A stretch of DNA of 12,727 nt from Rubrivivax sp. (GTDB lineage: Bacteria > Pseudomonadota > Gammaproteobacteria > Burkholderiales > Burkholderiaceae_C): contig JADZCL010000288.1 in NCBI GenBank assembly GCA_020851615.1, forward strand, positions 1 to 12,727, written 5' to 3'. Shown piece by piece: positions 1 through 6,932 of this stretch. The notes under the pieces were generated by a model that saw only the letters and a list, made by a program, of their open reading frames with translations, searched no databases and was not told the origin of the DNA. The number at the start of each line of letters is the position of its first letter. The first letter of the stretch is position 1. Position numbers and translations under genes: made by a program.

Positions 1-878
1 ACGAGGTAGGGCGAGCTCGTGTGGCGTGCCAGATGCGGCAGGTCGAGCTTGGTGCGCGGCGCCTCGTGCAGCATGACGTGGATCAGCGCGTAGAGGAAGG
101 CGGGGTCGGTCTTGGGCCGGATCGGCACCCACTTGGCCGAGCAGGCGCCGGTCACCGACAGATGCGGCTCGACCTGCACGCGCTTCATGCCGCGGATGCG
201 TGCATCGGCGTGGCGCCAGATGCCGACCACGCCGCCAGCGGCCTCGATGTTGTTGCCGCACGAGATCAGGTAGTTGCAGCTCGGGGTATCGGGTGCCACG
301 ATGAAGGCGCGGTGCCAGAGTTCCCCATACAGGTGCTCGGAGTGGTAGCACTTGACGCCCTGGCCTGAGCCGAAACCCATGTCCACCGGACCCCAGGCGG
401 CCAGGAAGGCCGGGAAGGTGCCCATGTAGAACTGCGGCGTGCCGCCGCCGCCGAAGCTGGCGGCCAGGCGCGGGTGGCCCGACGCGTTGGTCAAGCCTTC
501 GGTGCGCAGGCGATTGAGGCGCTCGGCGATGAGGTCGAAGGCCTCCTCCCAGGTGATGGGCACGAACGCCGGGTCTTCCTCGCGACCCTTCTTCGGGTTG
601 CTGCGCTTCATCGGCGTCAGCACGCGGTTGGGGTTGTACGTCTTCTGGACCAGGCCAAAGGCCTTCACGCAGACCTTGCCGCCCCCGGGATGCACGGCCG
701 CCGCGCAGAAGTTGGGCTCGACCTCGGTGGCCACGCCGTTCTCGACCTTGACCGTCAGCAGGTCGGGGCCGGCCACGCACTGATAGCAATAGGTCGGCAC
801 CCGCTTGGTGCCCTCGGGATCACGCGGCTTGCGCGAGGACGGCGTGACGGCAGCGCCGATCGCCTCCGGGGCGTTCAC
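1..878 (-). CDS. Molybdopterin oxidoreductase, DMSO reductase family (N-terminal part, runs off the window)
   Basis: About 292 N-terminal residues are visible; the catalytic remainder lies beyond position 1. I chose the GTG at 878-876 because it overlaps the upstream thioesterase stop (GTGA) and the frame stays open to the edge. Cysteines C31 and C34 (YCYQC), C58 and C70 (KVCVKAF) lie where the N-terminal [4Fe-4S] cluster of this family sits, but the usual third cysteine (C-x2-C-x3-C) is a proline (P38). C177 in the segment GVKCYHSEHLYGE is at the position of the molybdenum-ligating Cys/Sec/Ser. No twin-arginine signal is seen, so the protein is probably cytoplasmic. It likely carries out a redox step on a substrate or intermediate of the neighbouring CoA pathway, or passes electrons to it. 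The reaction is not identifiable from this part. Family assignment is fairly firm; the specific enzyme is unknown. Confidence 0.8.
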   Translation of the reverse strand, partial: MNAPEAIGAAVTPSSRKPRDPEGTKRVPTYCYQCVAGPDLLTVKVENGVATEVEPNFCAAAVHPGGGKVCVKAFGLVQKTYNPNRVLTPMKRSNPKKGREEDPAFVPITWEEAFDLIAERLNRLRTEGLTNASGHPRLAASFGGGGTPQFYMGTFPAFLAAWGPVDMGFGSGQGVKCYHSEHLYGELWHRAFIVAPDTPSCNYLISCGNNIEAAGGVVGIWRHADARIRGMKRVQVEPHLSVTGACSAKWVPIRPKTDPAFLYALIHVMLHEAPRTKLDLPHLARHTSSPYL

Positions 879-1282
879 GCCAGCCCCGCCTTCTGCGCCT
901 TGGCCGCCAGGCGCTGCTCGGTCTTGGCCACGTCGACGATGAAGCGCTGGTGACGGCACTTGAAGATGTCCTCGATGCCGTCGTTGCCGCTGACCTCGAA
1001 GGTCACGGCGCGGCCGTTGACCTCGACGATGCGTGCCTGCATGGTGACCTTCATGCCCATCAGGGTGGCCCCGGTGTGGTCGAGCTCGACGCGCGTGCCC
1101 ACCGAGTTCTCGCCCGCATCCAGGTGCTGCAGCAGCAGGTCGCGGCAGATGACTTCGACGTCGAACAGCACCATCGGCGTGCTGTAGACACGCACCTTCT
1201 CGCCCATGAAGTCGATCGTGCGCTCGCGGTCGATGGCGACGGCGGCCGTGGTGCTGACGCCGGCTTGCAGGCTGGATTTCAT
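875..1282 (-). CDS. Hot-dog fold acyl-CoA thioesterase, FlK-like
   Basis: This is a 135-residue protein of normal length for a single hot-dog domain. Fluoroacetyl-CoA thioesterase (FlK) uses Thr42, Glu50 and His76. Here T35 (YSTPM), E43 (FDVEV) and H69 (LDHTG) have identical spacing (8 and 26 residues), followed by the typical G-x-V-x-x-x-A and FEVSGNDG segments. It should hydrolyse an acyl-CoA in the cytoplasm. In a CoA-dependent catabolic cluster it may release CoA from dead-end or over-accumulated thioesters; the substrate is not readable. Start ATG at 1282-1280 is preceded by AGGAAG (complement of 1290-1295). Its stop overlaps the GTG of the molybdoenzyme by four bases, so the two are translationally coupled. 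Transcription is divergent from the Nfn-ligase operon. Confidence 0.8.
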   Translation of the reverse strand: MKSSLQAGVSTTAAVAIDRERTIDFMGEKVRVYSTPMVLFDVEVICRDLLLQHLDAGENSVGTRVELDHTGATLMGMKVTMQARIVEVNGRAVTFEVSGNDGIEDIFKCRHQRFIVDVAKTEQRLAAKAQKAGLA

Positions 1283-1358
1283 GGGTGTGCTTCCTGTGCG
1301 GGTTGGGATGCGCCGATCGTGCTGCGACGGCTCGGCCGAGACAATAGTGGAACTGTGG

Positions 1359-1374
1359 TACCTGAATGCAGGTA
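1359..1374. promoter_or_regulatory. Inverted repeat, candidate operator (TACCTG-N4-CAGGTA)
   Basis: Perfect 6-bp arms TACCTG and CAGGTA are separated by AATG (14 of 16 positions symmetric). It lies 77-92 bp upstream of the thioesterase start, just upstream of a possible leftward -10 (TATTGT, complement of 1341-1346). A dimeric repressor or activator could bind here. No regulator gene is in the window, so its identity is unknown. Confidence 0.4.
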
Positions 1375-1415
1375 ATGGGCTTGACCCAAGACAACTGCAA
1401 TTCGGAGCATAGGTG

Positions 1416-1430
1416 AAGACCCTAGGTCTT
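1416..1430. promoter_or_regulatory. Inverted repeat, candidate operator (AAGACC-N3-GGTCTT)
   Basis: Perfect 6-bp arms AAGACC and GGTCTT flank CTA. There is no T-run on either side, so a regulator site is more likely than a terminator. It sits near the middle of the divergent region, where one protein could act on both promoters. Confidence 0.35.
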
Positions 1431-1525
1431 GCTCAAATCGCGCACTGACGCTGGGGCGATCGAGGCCGACGGGCGGCTCACGATCCGTGCGCCGAGGTCC
1501 GGTTGGCAGCGTGCGTTGCAGCGCA

Positions 1526-1539
1526 TTGCACCAGATCAA
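1526..1539. promoter_or_regulatory. FNR/Anr-type binding site (TTGCA-N4-ATCAA)
   Basis: The site matches the FNR/Anr consensus TTGAT-N4-ATCAA at 8 of 10 positions, with a perfect right half. If the site is at -41.5 (class II activation), transcription would start near 1574. That leaves a 29-nt leader containing the AG-rich ribosome-binding region before the ATG at 1603, and a weak -10 (CCAAAT, 1562-1567). The geometry therefore fits oxygen-limited induction of the rightward operon. The prediction rests on one site. Confidence 0.5.
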
Positions 1540-1602
1540 AGCCGATTGGGGTATTACGGTACCAAATTGAACCTTTAGGAGTTCAAGAGAGGTCAGGACA
1601 GC

Positions 1603-3936
1603 ATGAGCACCCGTATCGTCCGCCGCGAGCAGTTCTCGGATCTGACCTTCCTCTGGGAGGTCGAGGCCCCCGATGTGGCCGAGGCGGCGCAACCCGGGCA
1701 CTTCGTCATGCTGCGGCTGCACGAGGACGGCGAGCGCATCCCGCTCACGGTGGCGGACTTCGACCGCGATCGCGGCACCATCACCGTCGTCGTGCAGGCG
1801 CTGGGCAAGACCACCAGCGCCATGCGCGACCAGTACGCCGAAGGCGACGAAGTGCTCGACTTCGTGGGCCCTCTTGGCCTGCCGCAGCATATCGAGAAGG
1901 CCGGCCACGTCGTGCTGGTCGGCGGGGGGCTGGGCGTGGCGCCGGTCTATCCGCAACTGCGTGCCTTCAAGGAGGCCGGCAACCGCACGACCTGCATCGT
2001 CGGCTTCCGCGATGCCTCGCGCCGGTTCTGGCTCGAGAAGCTGGCGCGCTGGGCCGACGAGCTGATCGTCTGCACCGACGACGGCAGTGCGGGGCGCCCG
2101 GGCTACGTCAACGCCGCGCTCACCGACCTGCTCGAGCGCGATCCGGCCGACCTCGTGGTGGCGATCGGGCCGATGCCGATGATGCGTGCCTGCGCCGACG
2201 CCTCGCGACCCTTCGGTGTGCCAACCAAGGTCTCGCTCAACACCATCATGGTCGACGGCACCGGGATGTGCGGTTCGTGCCGTGTCACGGTGGGCGGCAA
2301 GGTGCAGTTCGCCTGCGTCGACGGGCCCGACTTCGATGCGCACCAGATCGACTTCGACGAACTCATCACGCGCCAGCGCCGCTTCAAGCAGGAAGAGGAG
2401 AAGGCCAACGCCGACCACGCGCACGTCTGCAGCCTCGAGGAGCTGCTGCTCAAGCAGGGCAAGCGGACCTACAAGAAGTACTCCGCGCTCGAGCGCCACC
2501 AGGTGCCCATGCCCGAGCGCGACCCCGAGGTGCGCTCGGGCACCTTCGACGAGGTCAACCTCGGCTACGCCCAGATCGACGCCCTGCGCGAGGCCGAGCG
2601 CTGCATCCAGTGCGCCAAGCCGACCTGCGTCGAAGGCTGCCCGGTGCGCATCGACATCCCGCGCTTCATCCGCCATCTGCTGGTGCGCGACCTGCCCGCG
2701 GCCCTGTCGGCCATCCACGACTCCAGCCCCTTCCCGTCGATCTGCGGCCGCGTGTGCCCGCAGGAGAGCCAGTGCGAGGCGCAGTGCATCCTCGTCAAGG
2801 CGCGCATGGAGCCGGTGGCGATCGGGCGCCTCGAGCGCTTCGTGGGCGACCACGCGCCGCAACCGGCGGTGCCGCCGCCCGTGGCGAACCTGGGGCAGGC
2901 CGGGCGGGTGGCCATCGTCGGCTCCGGCCCGGGCGGCCTGGCCGCTGCCGCCGACCTCATCAAGCTCGGGGTCGAGGTCACGGTCTTCGAGGCCTTGCAC
3001 GTCGTGGGCGGCGTGCTGCGCTACGGCATCCCGTCGTTCCGGCTGCCGCGCAGCATCATCGACCGCGAGCTCAAGCAGCTGCGCGATGCCGGCGTCAAGT
3101 TCCAGACCAACAAGGTCATCGGCAAGACCTTCACGATCCAGCAGCTGAAGGAGAAGATGGGTTTTGACGCCGTCTTCATCGCTGCCGGCGCGGGGGCGCC
3201 GATGTTCCTGGGCATTCCGGGCGAGTCCGCCGGGCAGGTCTTCTCGGCCAACGAGTTCCTCACCCGCGTCAACCTGATGGGCGGCGACCGCTTCCCCTAC
3301 CGCGACACGCCGGTTGGCATGGGCGAGCGCGTGGCGGTGATCGGTGCTGGCAACACGGCCATGGACTGCCTGCGCACGGCCAAGCGGCTGGGCGCCCACG
3401 TGCGCTGCGTCTACCGCCGCTCGGAGGCCGAGGCGCCGGCCCGCGTCGAGGAACTGCGCCACGCACGCGAAGAGGGCGTCGAGTTCTCCTTCCTGCATGC
3501 GCCGGTGGCCATCCTGCTCAACGAGCGCGGGGACGTGCGCGGGCTGCGTGCGCAGAAGATGGCGCTGGGCGAGCCCGATGCGCGCGGGCGTCGCCAGCCC
3601 GTGCCCCAGGACGAGTTCGTCGAGTGGCCCTGTGACAGCGTGATCTATGCGCTGGGCACGCAGGCCAACCCGATCGTCGGCCGTTCGACCCCCGGGCTGG
3701 ACCTGGACAAGCGCGGCTTCATCGCTGCCGACGGGCAGACGCAGGCGACCAGCATTCCCGGCGTTTTCGCCGGCGGCGACATCGTGACCGGCGGCGCAAC
3801 CGTCATCCTGGCGATGGCTGCGGGCCGCCGCGCCGCGCGCGCCATCGGCCACTGGCTGCACGGCGGCCACGCCGACTGGCCGCCCGAGGTGCCACCGCCT
3901 GCAGCCGAGGCTGAGGCCGAGTCGACGGCGGCCTGA
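1603..3936 (+). CDS. Fused NfnA-NfnB (SudB-SudA) type ferredoxin:NAD(P)H oxidoreductase
   Basis: This 777-residue iron-sulfur flavoprotein joins two normally separate subunits. Residues 1 to about 275 resemble NfnA/SudB/PyrK: a ferredoxin-reductase-like FAD/NAD domain (GGGLGVAPVYPQ), then a [2Fe-2S] site with D218, C223, C226 and C238, the Asp(Cys)3 set described for Pyrococcus sulfide dehydrogenase. From about residue 285 it resembles NfnB/GltD small subunit: two [4Fe-4S] motifs (C334, C337, C342, C346; C381, C385, C391, C395), an FAD Rossmann motif at 438-445 (VGSGPGG), an NADPH motif at 580-586 (IGAGNTA) and the GGD...GGAT FAD segment near the end. The family couples NADH, NADPH and ferredoxin by flavin bifurcation. 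Here it could supply low-potential electrons or reduce the rubredoxin-like domain encoded next door. It is the first gene of the rightward operon. Catalysis by bifurcation is inferred; simple NAD(P)H:acceptor activity is possible. Confidence 0.85.
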   Translation: MSTRIVRREQFSDLTFLWEVEAPDVAEAAQPGHFVMLRLHEDGERIPLTVADFDRDRGTITVVVQALGKTTSAMRDQYAEGDEVLDFVGPLGLPQHIEKAGHVVLVGGGLGVAPVYPQLRAFKEAGNRTTCIVGFRDASRRFWLEKLARWADELIVCTDDGSAGRPGYVNAALTDLLERDPADLVVAIGPMPMMRACADASRPFGVPTKVSLNTIMVDGTGMCGSCRVTVGGKVQFACVDGPDFDAHQIDFDELITRQRRFKQEEEKANADHAHVCSLEELLLKQGKRTYKKYSALERHQVPMPERDPEVRSGTFDEVNLGYAQIDALREAERCIQCAKPTCVEGCPVRIDIPRFIRHLLVRDLPAALSAIHDSSPFPSICGRVCPQESQCEAQCILVKARMEPVAIGRLERFVGDHAPQPAVPPPVANLGQAGRVAIVGSGPGGLAAAADLIKLGVEVTVFEALHVVGGVLRYGIPSFRLPRSIIDRELKQLRDAGVKFQTNKVIGKTFTIQQLKEKMGFDAVFIAAGAGAPMFLGIPGESAGQVFSANEFLTRVNLMGGDRFPYRDTPVGMGERVAVIGAGNTAMDCLRTAKRLGAHVRCVYRRSEAEAPARVEELRHAREEGVEFSFLHAPVAILLNERGDVRGLRAQKMALGEPDARGRRQPVPQDEFVEWPCDSVIYALGTQANPIVGRSTPGLDLDKRGFIAADGQTQATSIPGVFAGGDIVTGGATVILAMAAGRRAARAIGHWLHGGHADWPPEVPPPAAEAEAESTAA

Positions 3937-3984
3937 GCACGCGACACCGCCTCATTCATCGTCCCCTGACCGGAGCCCGCAGCC

Positions 3985-6117
3985 ATGTTGTGCCCCAAGT
4001 GCCATCGCCCCCTGGCCGACGAGAGCGAGGGCCCCTACATCTGCTGTGCCGACGCGCCAAGCGAATGGAAGTGCGGCGGCTGCGGCAAGGTCAGCGAGGG
4101 CTTTGCACTGCCCTATGGGCGCTGCCCGGATTGCGGCGGCAGCCTCGAACTGTGCGAGGACGCCCGCCCGACCCCGGTGGGCGGCGCACTGCGGGCGGTA
4201 CGCATGGCCTTCGAGATCGAGCTCGGCGGGCGGGCCTTCTACCAGCGTGCGGCGGCGCAGACCCAGGATCCGGCGCTGCGCCAGCTCTTCGGCCGCTTTG
4301 CCGTCATGGAAGGCGAGCACATGGAGACGCTCTCGCGGCGCTACCACGTCGACGTACCCGACCCGTCACCGGACTTCCGCGTCGAAGTGGCAGCGCTCTT
4401 TGCCGATGTGGCGCACCGGCCCGAGGACCCGGAAAACCTGTTCGCGATCGCGATCGGACTGGAGCAGCGCGCCGCGGCGTTCTTCACCGAGCATGCCGAG
4501 GCCGCCGCCGAAGGCTCGGCCGAGCGCGCGCTCTTTCGTGAGCTGGCGGCCGAGGAGCGCGAGCATGCGTTCACGCTGCAAACCGAGTTCGACCGCTGGC
4601 GCCAGGGCCGGCCCGGCCTGTTCGGTGGCAACGACCCGGTGCCCGCCACGTCGGCCGATGGCCTGATGAACGCCGCCGCGCTCCTGCTGCAGGGTCATGA
4701 TCCGCAGCGTGTGGCGCTGGTCTGCGGGGAGCACCGGCTCACGCACGGGGAGCTGCGTGACCGGGTGTCGCGCGCAGCTGCGTTGTGGCGCGCGCGCGGC
4801 CTGGAGCGCGGCCACCGGGTGGCCATCAAGCTGCCCGATGGCCTGGACTGGGTGGTGGCCTTCCTGGCCACGCTGTGGGCCGGCGGCACGGCGGTGGCCG
4901 TCAACCCCAAGGTGCCAGCGCCCGAGTGGCAGTACATCCTCGAGGAAGCCGGCTTCACGGTGATCCTTGCCGAATCGGCCGAGGACACGCCGGCCCCCTG
5001 GCGCGACAAGGTCGTGCGCGTGGATGAGGGGCGTCATCTGGTGTCTTCGATGGAGCCGGTGCCGCCGCGGCTGGTTGACCCCGATACACCCGCGTTCTGG
5101 GTGCATTCGTCGGGTACCTCGGGCAAGCCCAAGGCGGTGGTGCACGCGCATCGCTTCGCGCGCGAGATCGAGCGCGTCTCGCGCGAGCGCCTGGGCATCA
5201 CGCCCGATGACCGGTTGTTCGCGAGTTCGCGGCTGTTCTTCTCCTACCCGCAGACCAACAGCCTGTGGGCAGGCTTGAAGATCGGCGCCACCGTCGTGCT
5301 CGATCCGCAATGGCCGACGCCGCAGGGTGTGGCTGAGATCATCTCCGCTGGGCGGCCAACGGTGTTCTTCAGCGTGCCTTCGCTGTACCGGCTGCTGCTG
5401 GCCGAAGGCCTGGCACCGGAGATCCCGAAGGCCGGCGTGCGGCTGTGCGTATCTGCCGGCGAGGCGCTGCCGCAGAGCCTGCGCGACGCCTGGCGTGCGC
5501 AGACCGGACTGCCGATGGTCGATGGCTACGGCGCATCGGAGACCAACGTGCTCGTGCTGACCGCGCGTGAAGGGGACGACGGGCTGATGCCCTCACCCGG
5601 CGTCAAGGTCAGCGCGCTGGACGCCGACAGCGCCGCCGACGGCCGCCCCACGCGGCTGCGCTTCCGGCTCGATTGCCAGGCGCTGGGCTACCTCGATCGC
5701 CCGGCGTCACAGGCCGACAGCTTCCGCGATGGCGCCTTCTGCCCGGCCGACCTGTTCGTGGCCACCGAAGGCGGCGGCTGGCGCTTTGCCGGGCGCGAGG
5801 ACACGCTGCTGAAGATCAAGGGCCGCTGGGTCAACCTCAACGACATCGAGGAGCGCCTGAGCGCGGGCACGCCCGGGTTGATCGAGGGCGCTGCGGTGCG
5901 CATCTCCGACGCCGACGGCTTCGATACGCTGGCCTACTTCTACGTTGCCCGTGCCGGGCAGGGTGAGGCCGTCGAGCGGCTGCTGGCCGAACGCAGCCAG
6001 ACCTTGCCGCAGTACCAGCGCCCGCGCTGGCTGCAGCCGGTCGAGGCGATCCCGCGCACGGCGACCGGCAAGCTGCTGCGTCGCAAGCTCGCCGAGTTGC
6101 TCGGAGAGACCTCGTGA
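3985..6117 (+). CDS. Aryl-CoA ligase with N-terminal rubredoxin-like and rubrerythrin (di-iron) domains
   Basis: This 710-residue protein has three parts. Residues 1-57 form a zinc-ribbon/rubredoxin-like domain with CxxC pairs C3/C6, C30/C33 and C47/C50 plus C20/C21. Residues about 65-205 form a four-helix ferritin-like domain with a full di-iron ligand set: E79, E109/H112 (ExxH), E160, E191/H194 (ExxH). Having the rubredoxin part first is the order found in 'reverse' rubrerythrins. Residues about 225-710 form an AMP-forming ligase: ATP loop SSGTSGKPK (375-383), GYGASET (514-520), GRED (603-606) and catalytic K696 (TGK). The ligase part resembles the benzoate/hydroxybenzoate-CoA ligase group and should make an aryl- or alicyclic-CoA ester from acid, ATP and CoA. 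The attached domain probably reduces peroxide or senses oxygen. No internal stop or start divides the parts. RBS GGAG is at 3972-3975. The exact acid is unknown. Confidence 0.88.
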   Translation: MLCPKCHRPLADESEGPYICCADAPSEWKCGGCGKVSEGFALPYGRCPDCGGSLELCEDARPTPVGGALRAVRMAFEIELGGRAFYQRAAAQTQDPALRQLFGRFAVMEGEHMETLSRRYHVDVPDPSPDFRVEVAALFADVAHRPEDPENLFAIAIGLEQRAAAFFTEHAEAAAEGSAERALFRELAAEEREHAFTLQTEFDRWRQGRPGLFGGNDPVPATSADGLMNAAALLLQGHDPQRVALVCGEHRLTHGELRDRVSRAAALWRARGLERGHRVAIKLPDGLDWVVAFLATLWAGGTAVAVNPKVPAPEWQYILEEAGFTVILAESAEDTPAPWRDKVVRVDEGRHLVSSMEPVPPRLVDPDTPAFWVHSSGTSGKPKAVVHAHRFAREIERVSRERLGITPDDRLFASSRLFFSYPQTNSLWAGLKIGATVVLDPQWPTPQGVAEIISAGRPTVFFSVPSLYRLLLAEGLAPEIPKAGVRLCVSAGEALPQSLRDAWRAQTGLPMVDGYGASETNVLVLTAREGDDGLMPSPGVKVSALDADSAADGRPTRLRFRLDCQALGYLDRPASQADSFRDGAFCPADLFVATEGGGWRFAGREDTLLKIKGRWVNLNDIEERLSAGTPGLIEGAAVRISDADGFDTLAYFYVARAGQGEAVERLLAERSQTLPQYQRPRWLQPVEAIPRTATGKLLRRKLAELLGETS

Positions 6118-6932
6118 GCGCGGCGTCCGCCGCGACGGCGGGTGACGACTCCAGGCTGCAGGTGCGGCGCGAGGGTGCAGCGCTGGTCGTGACGCTGAAC
6201 CGCGCACCGGTGAATGCGGTCGATGACCGCCTGCTGGTCGAGCTCGATGCTGCAATCGACCTCGCCGAAGCCGACGAAGGCATCTGCATCCTGCATCTGC
6301 GCAGCGCGCACAAGGTCTTCTGCGCCGGCGCCGACCTGGACTTGATGCGCTCCTCCATCGCCACTCCGGCGGGCCGCAACCGCATGGTCGCGGTGGTGCA
6401 GGAGATGCAACGCGTCTTCGCGCGCCTGGAGAACCTGCCCTGCGTGACGCTGGCCGAGATTGGCGGCGCCGCGCTGGGTGGCGGCTTCGAGATGGCGCTG
6501 GCCTGCGACTGGCGCTTTGCTGCCGACGAGGCGCGGGTCGGCCTGCCCGAAGCGGGTCTGGGCCTGCTGGCCGCAGCCGGTGGCACCCAGCGCCTCACCC
6601 AGCTGGTCGGCGTCGGAACGGCACGCCGGCTGATCCTGGGCAGCGAGACGCTGACGGGGCAGGAGGCGCGCACGCTGGGCCTGGTGCAGTGGTCGGTGCC
6701 ACGGGCGCAGCTGGCCGAGGCGGCACAGGCGCTCGTCGCGCGCTGCACCGCGCTGCCGCGACACACGCTGGCCGAGACCAAGCGCTGCATCGCACTGGCT
6801 GCGGCAACCCGCGGCGATGGCTTCGCCGCCGAGATCGCCGCCACCCGGCGCCTCTACGATCACCCCGAGACCCGCCGCCGCGTTTCGGCCTTCCTCGACA
6901 AGAGCTCAACCCCCCACAAGGAGAAAACATGA
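6114..6932 (+). CDS. Enoyl-CoA hydratase (crotonase family)
   Basis: This 272-residue protein is a normal crotonase length. It has oxyanion-hole segments FCAGADL and GGAALGGG and both acid/base glutamates of true hydratases, E126 (GGFEMALACD) and E146 (LPEAGLG), 20 residues apart as in rat enoyl-CoA hydratase (Glu144/Glu164), followed by GGTQRL. It should hydrate a 2-enoyl- or cyclic dienoyl-CoA to the 3-hydroxyacyl-CoA, the step just before the dehydrogenase encoded next. The GTG start at 6114 overlaps the ligase stop (GTGA) and is preceded by GGAGAG (6103-6108), indicating translational coupling. The 3' end overlaps the next start (ATGA). The first ~15 residues are Ala/Ser-rich and outside the fold. 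Confidence 0.85.
   Translation: MSAASAATAGDDSRLQVRREGAALVVTLNRAPVNAVDDRLLVELDAAIDLAEADEGICILHLRSAHKVFCAGADLDLMRSSIATPAGRNRMVAVVQEMQRVFARLENLPCVTLAEIGGAALGGGFEMALACDWRFAADEARVGLPEAGLGLLAAAGGTQRLTQLVGVGTARRLILGSETLTGQEARTLGLVQWSVPRAQLAEAAQALVARCTALPRHTLAETKRCIALAAATRGDGFAAEIAATRRLYDHPETRRRVSAFLDKSSTPHKEKT

Larger units (their letters stand above)
1283..1602. promoter_or_regulatory. Divergent intergenic control region
   Basis: This 320-bp gap between two divergent start codons has no convincing ORF and must hold promoters for both directions. It is visibly less GC-rich than the coding DNA. It contains inverted repeats at 1359-1374 and 1416-1430, an FNR-type box at 1526-1539, a TGCA-N6-TGCA direct repeat at 1517-1530, and two GGTACC cores (1358-1363 and 1558-1563). 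I see no strong sigma-70 -35/-10 pair in either direction, which suggests activator-dependent promoters. A leftward TATTGT (complement of 1341-1346) is a possible -10. Confidence 0.65.

Noticed and set aside
1381..1394. Second FNR-like site (TTGAC-N4-GACAA) for the leftward thioesterase promoter
   Set aside because: Only about 7 of 10 consensus matches with a poor right half; kept only as a possibility because many such partial matches occur by chance.
1381..1410. Sigma-70 promoter with TTGACC as -35 on the plus strand
   Set aside because: The best -10 at acceptable spacing (GAGCAT) matches only three of six positions and the leader would be about 190 nt.
1416..1430. Inverted repeat as an intrinsic terminator
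   Set aside because: The 6-bp stem is short, no T-run follows on either strand, and both flanking genes diverge from here, so no transcript should end at this point.
1503..3167. Plus-strand 554-codon frame overlapping the Nfn gene
   Set aside because: Arg/Ala/Gly-rich shifted-frame translation without motifs; shadow of the true frame starting at 1603.
1279..3870. Very long minus-strand open frame (863 codons) opposite the Nfn fusion
   Set aside because: Its translation is low-complexity Ala/Arg/Gly/Asp/His-rich with no motifs, and the plus strand carries a clear flavoprotein with all cofactor motifs. It is an antisense shadow of GC-rich codons.
3985..4680. Possibility that the rubrerythrin part and the ligase are two separate genes
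   Set aside because: The frame is continuous through the linker (about residues 205-228), with no stop and no ribosome site placed before a ligase start; the ATG within the linker (M228) has no convincing Shine-Dalgarno sequence.
4366..5310. Minus-strand 314-codon frame inside the ligase fusion
   Set aside because: No family resemblance and its partner frame has intact ligase motifs.
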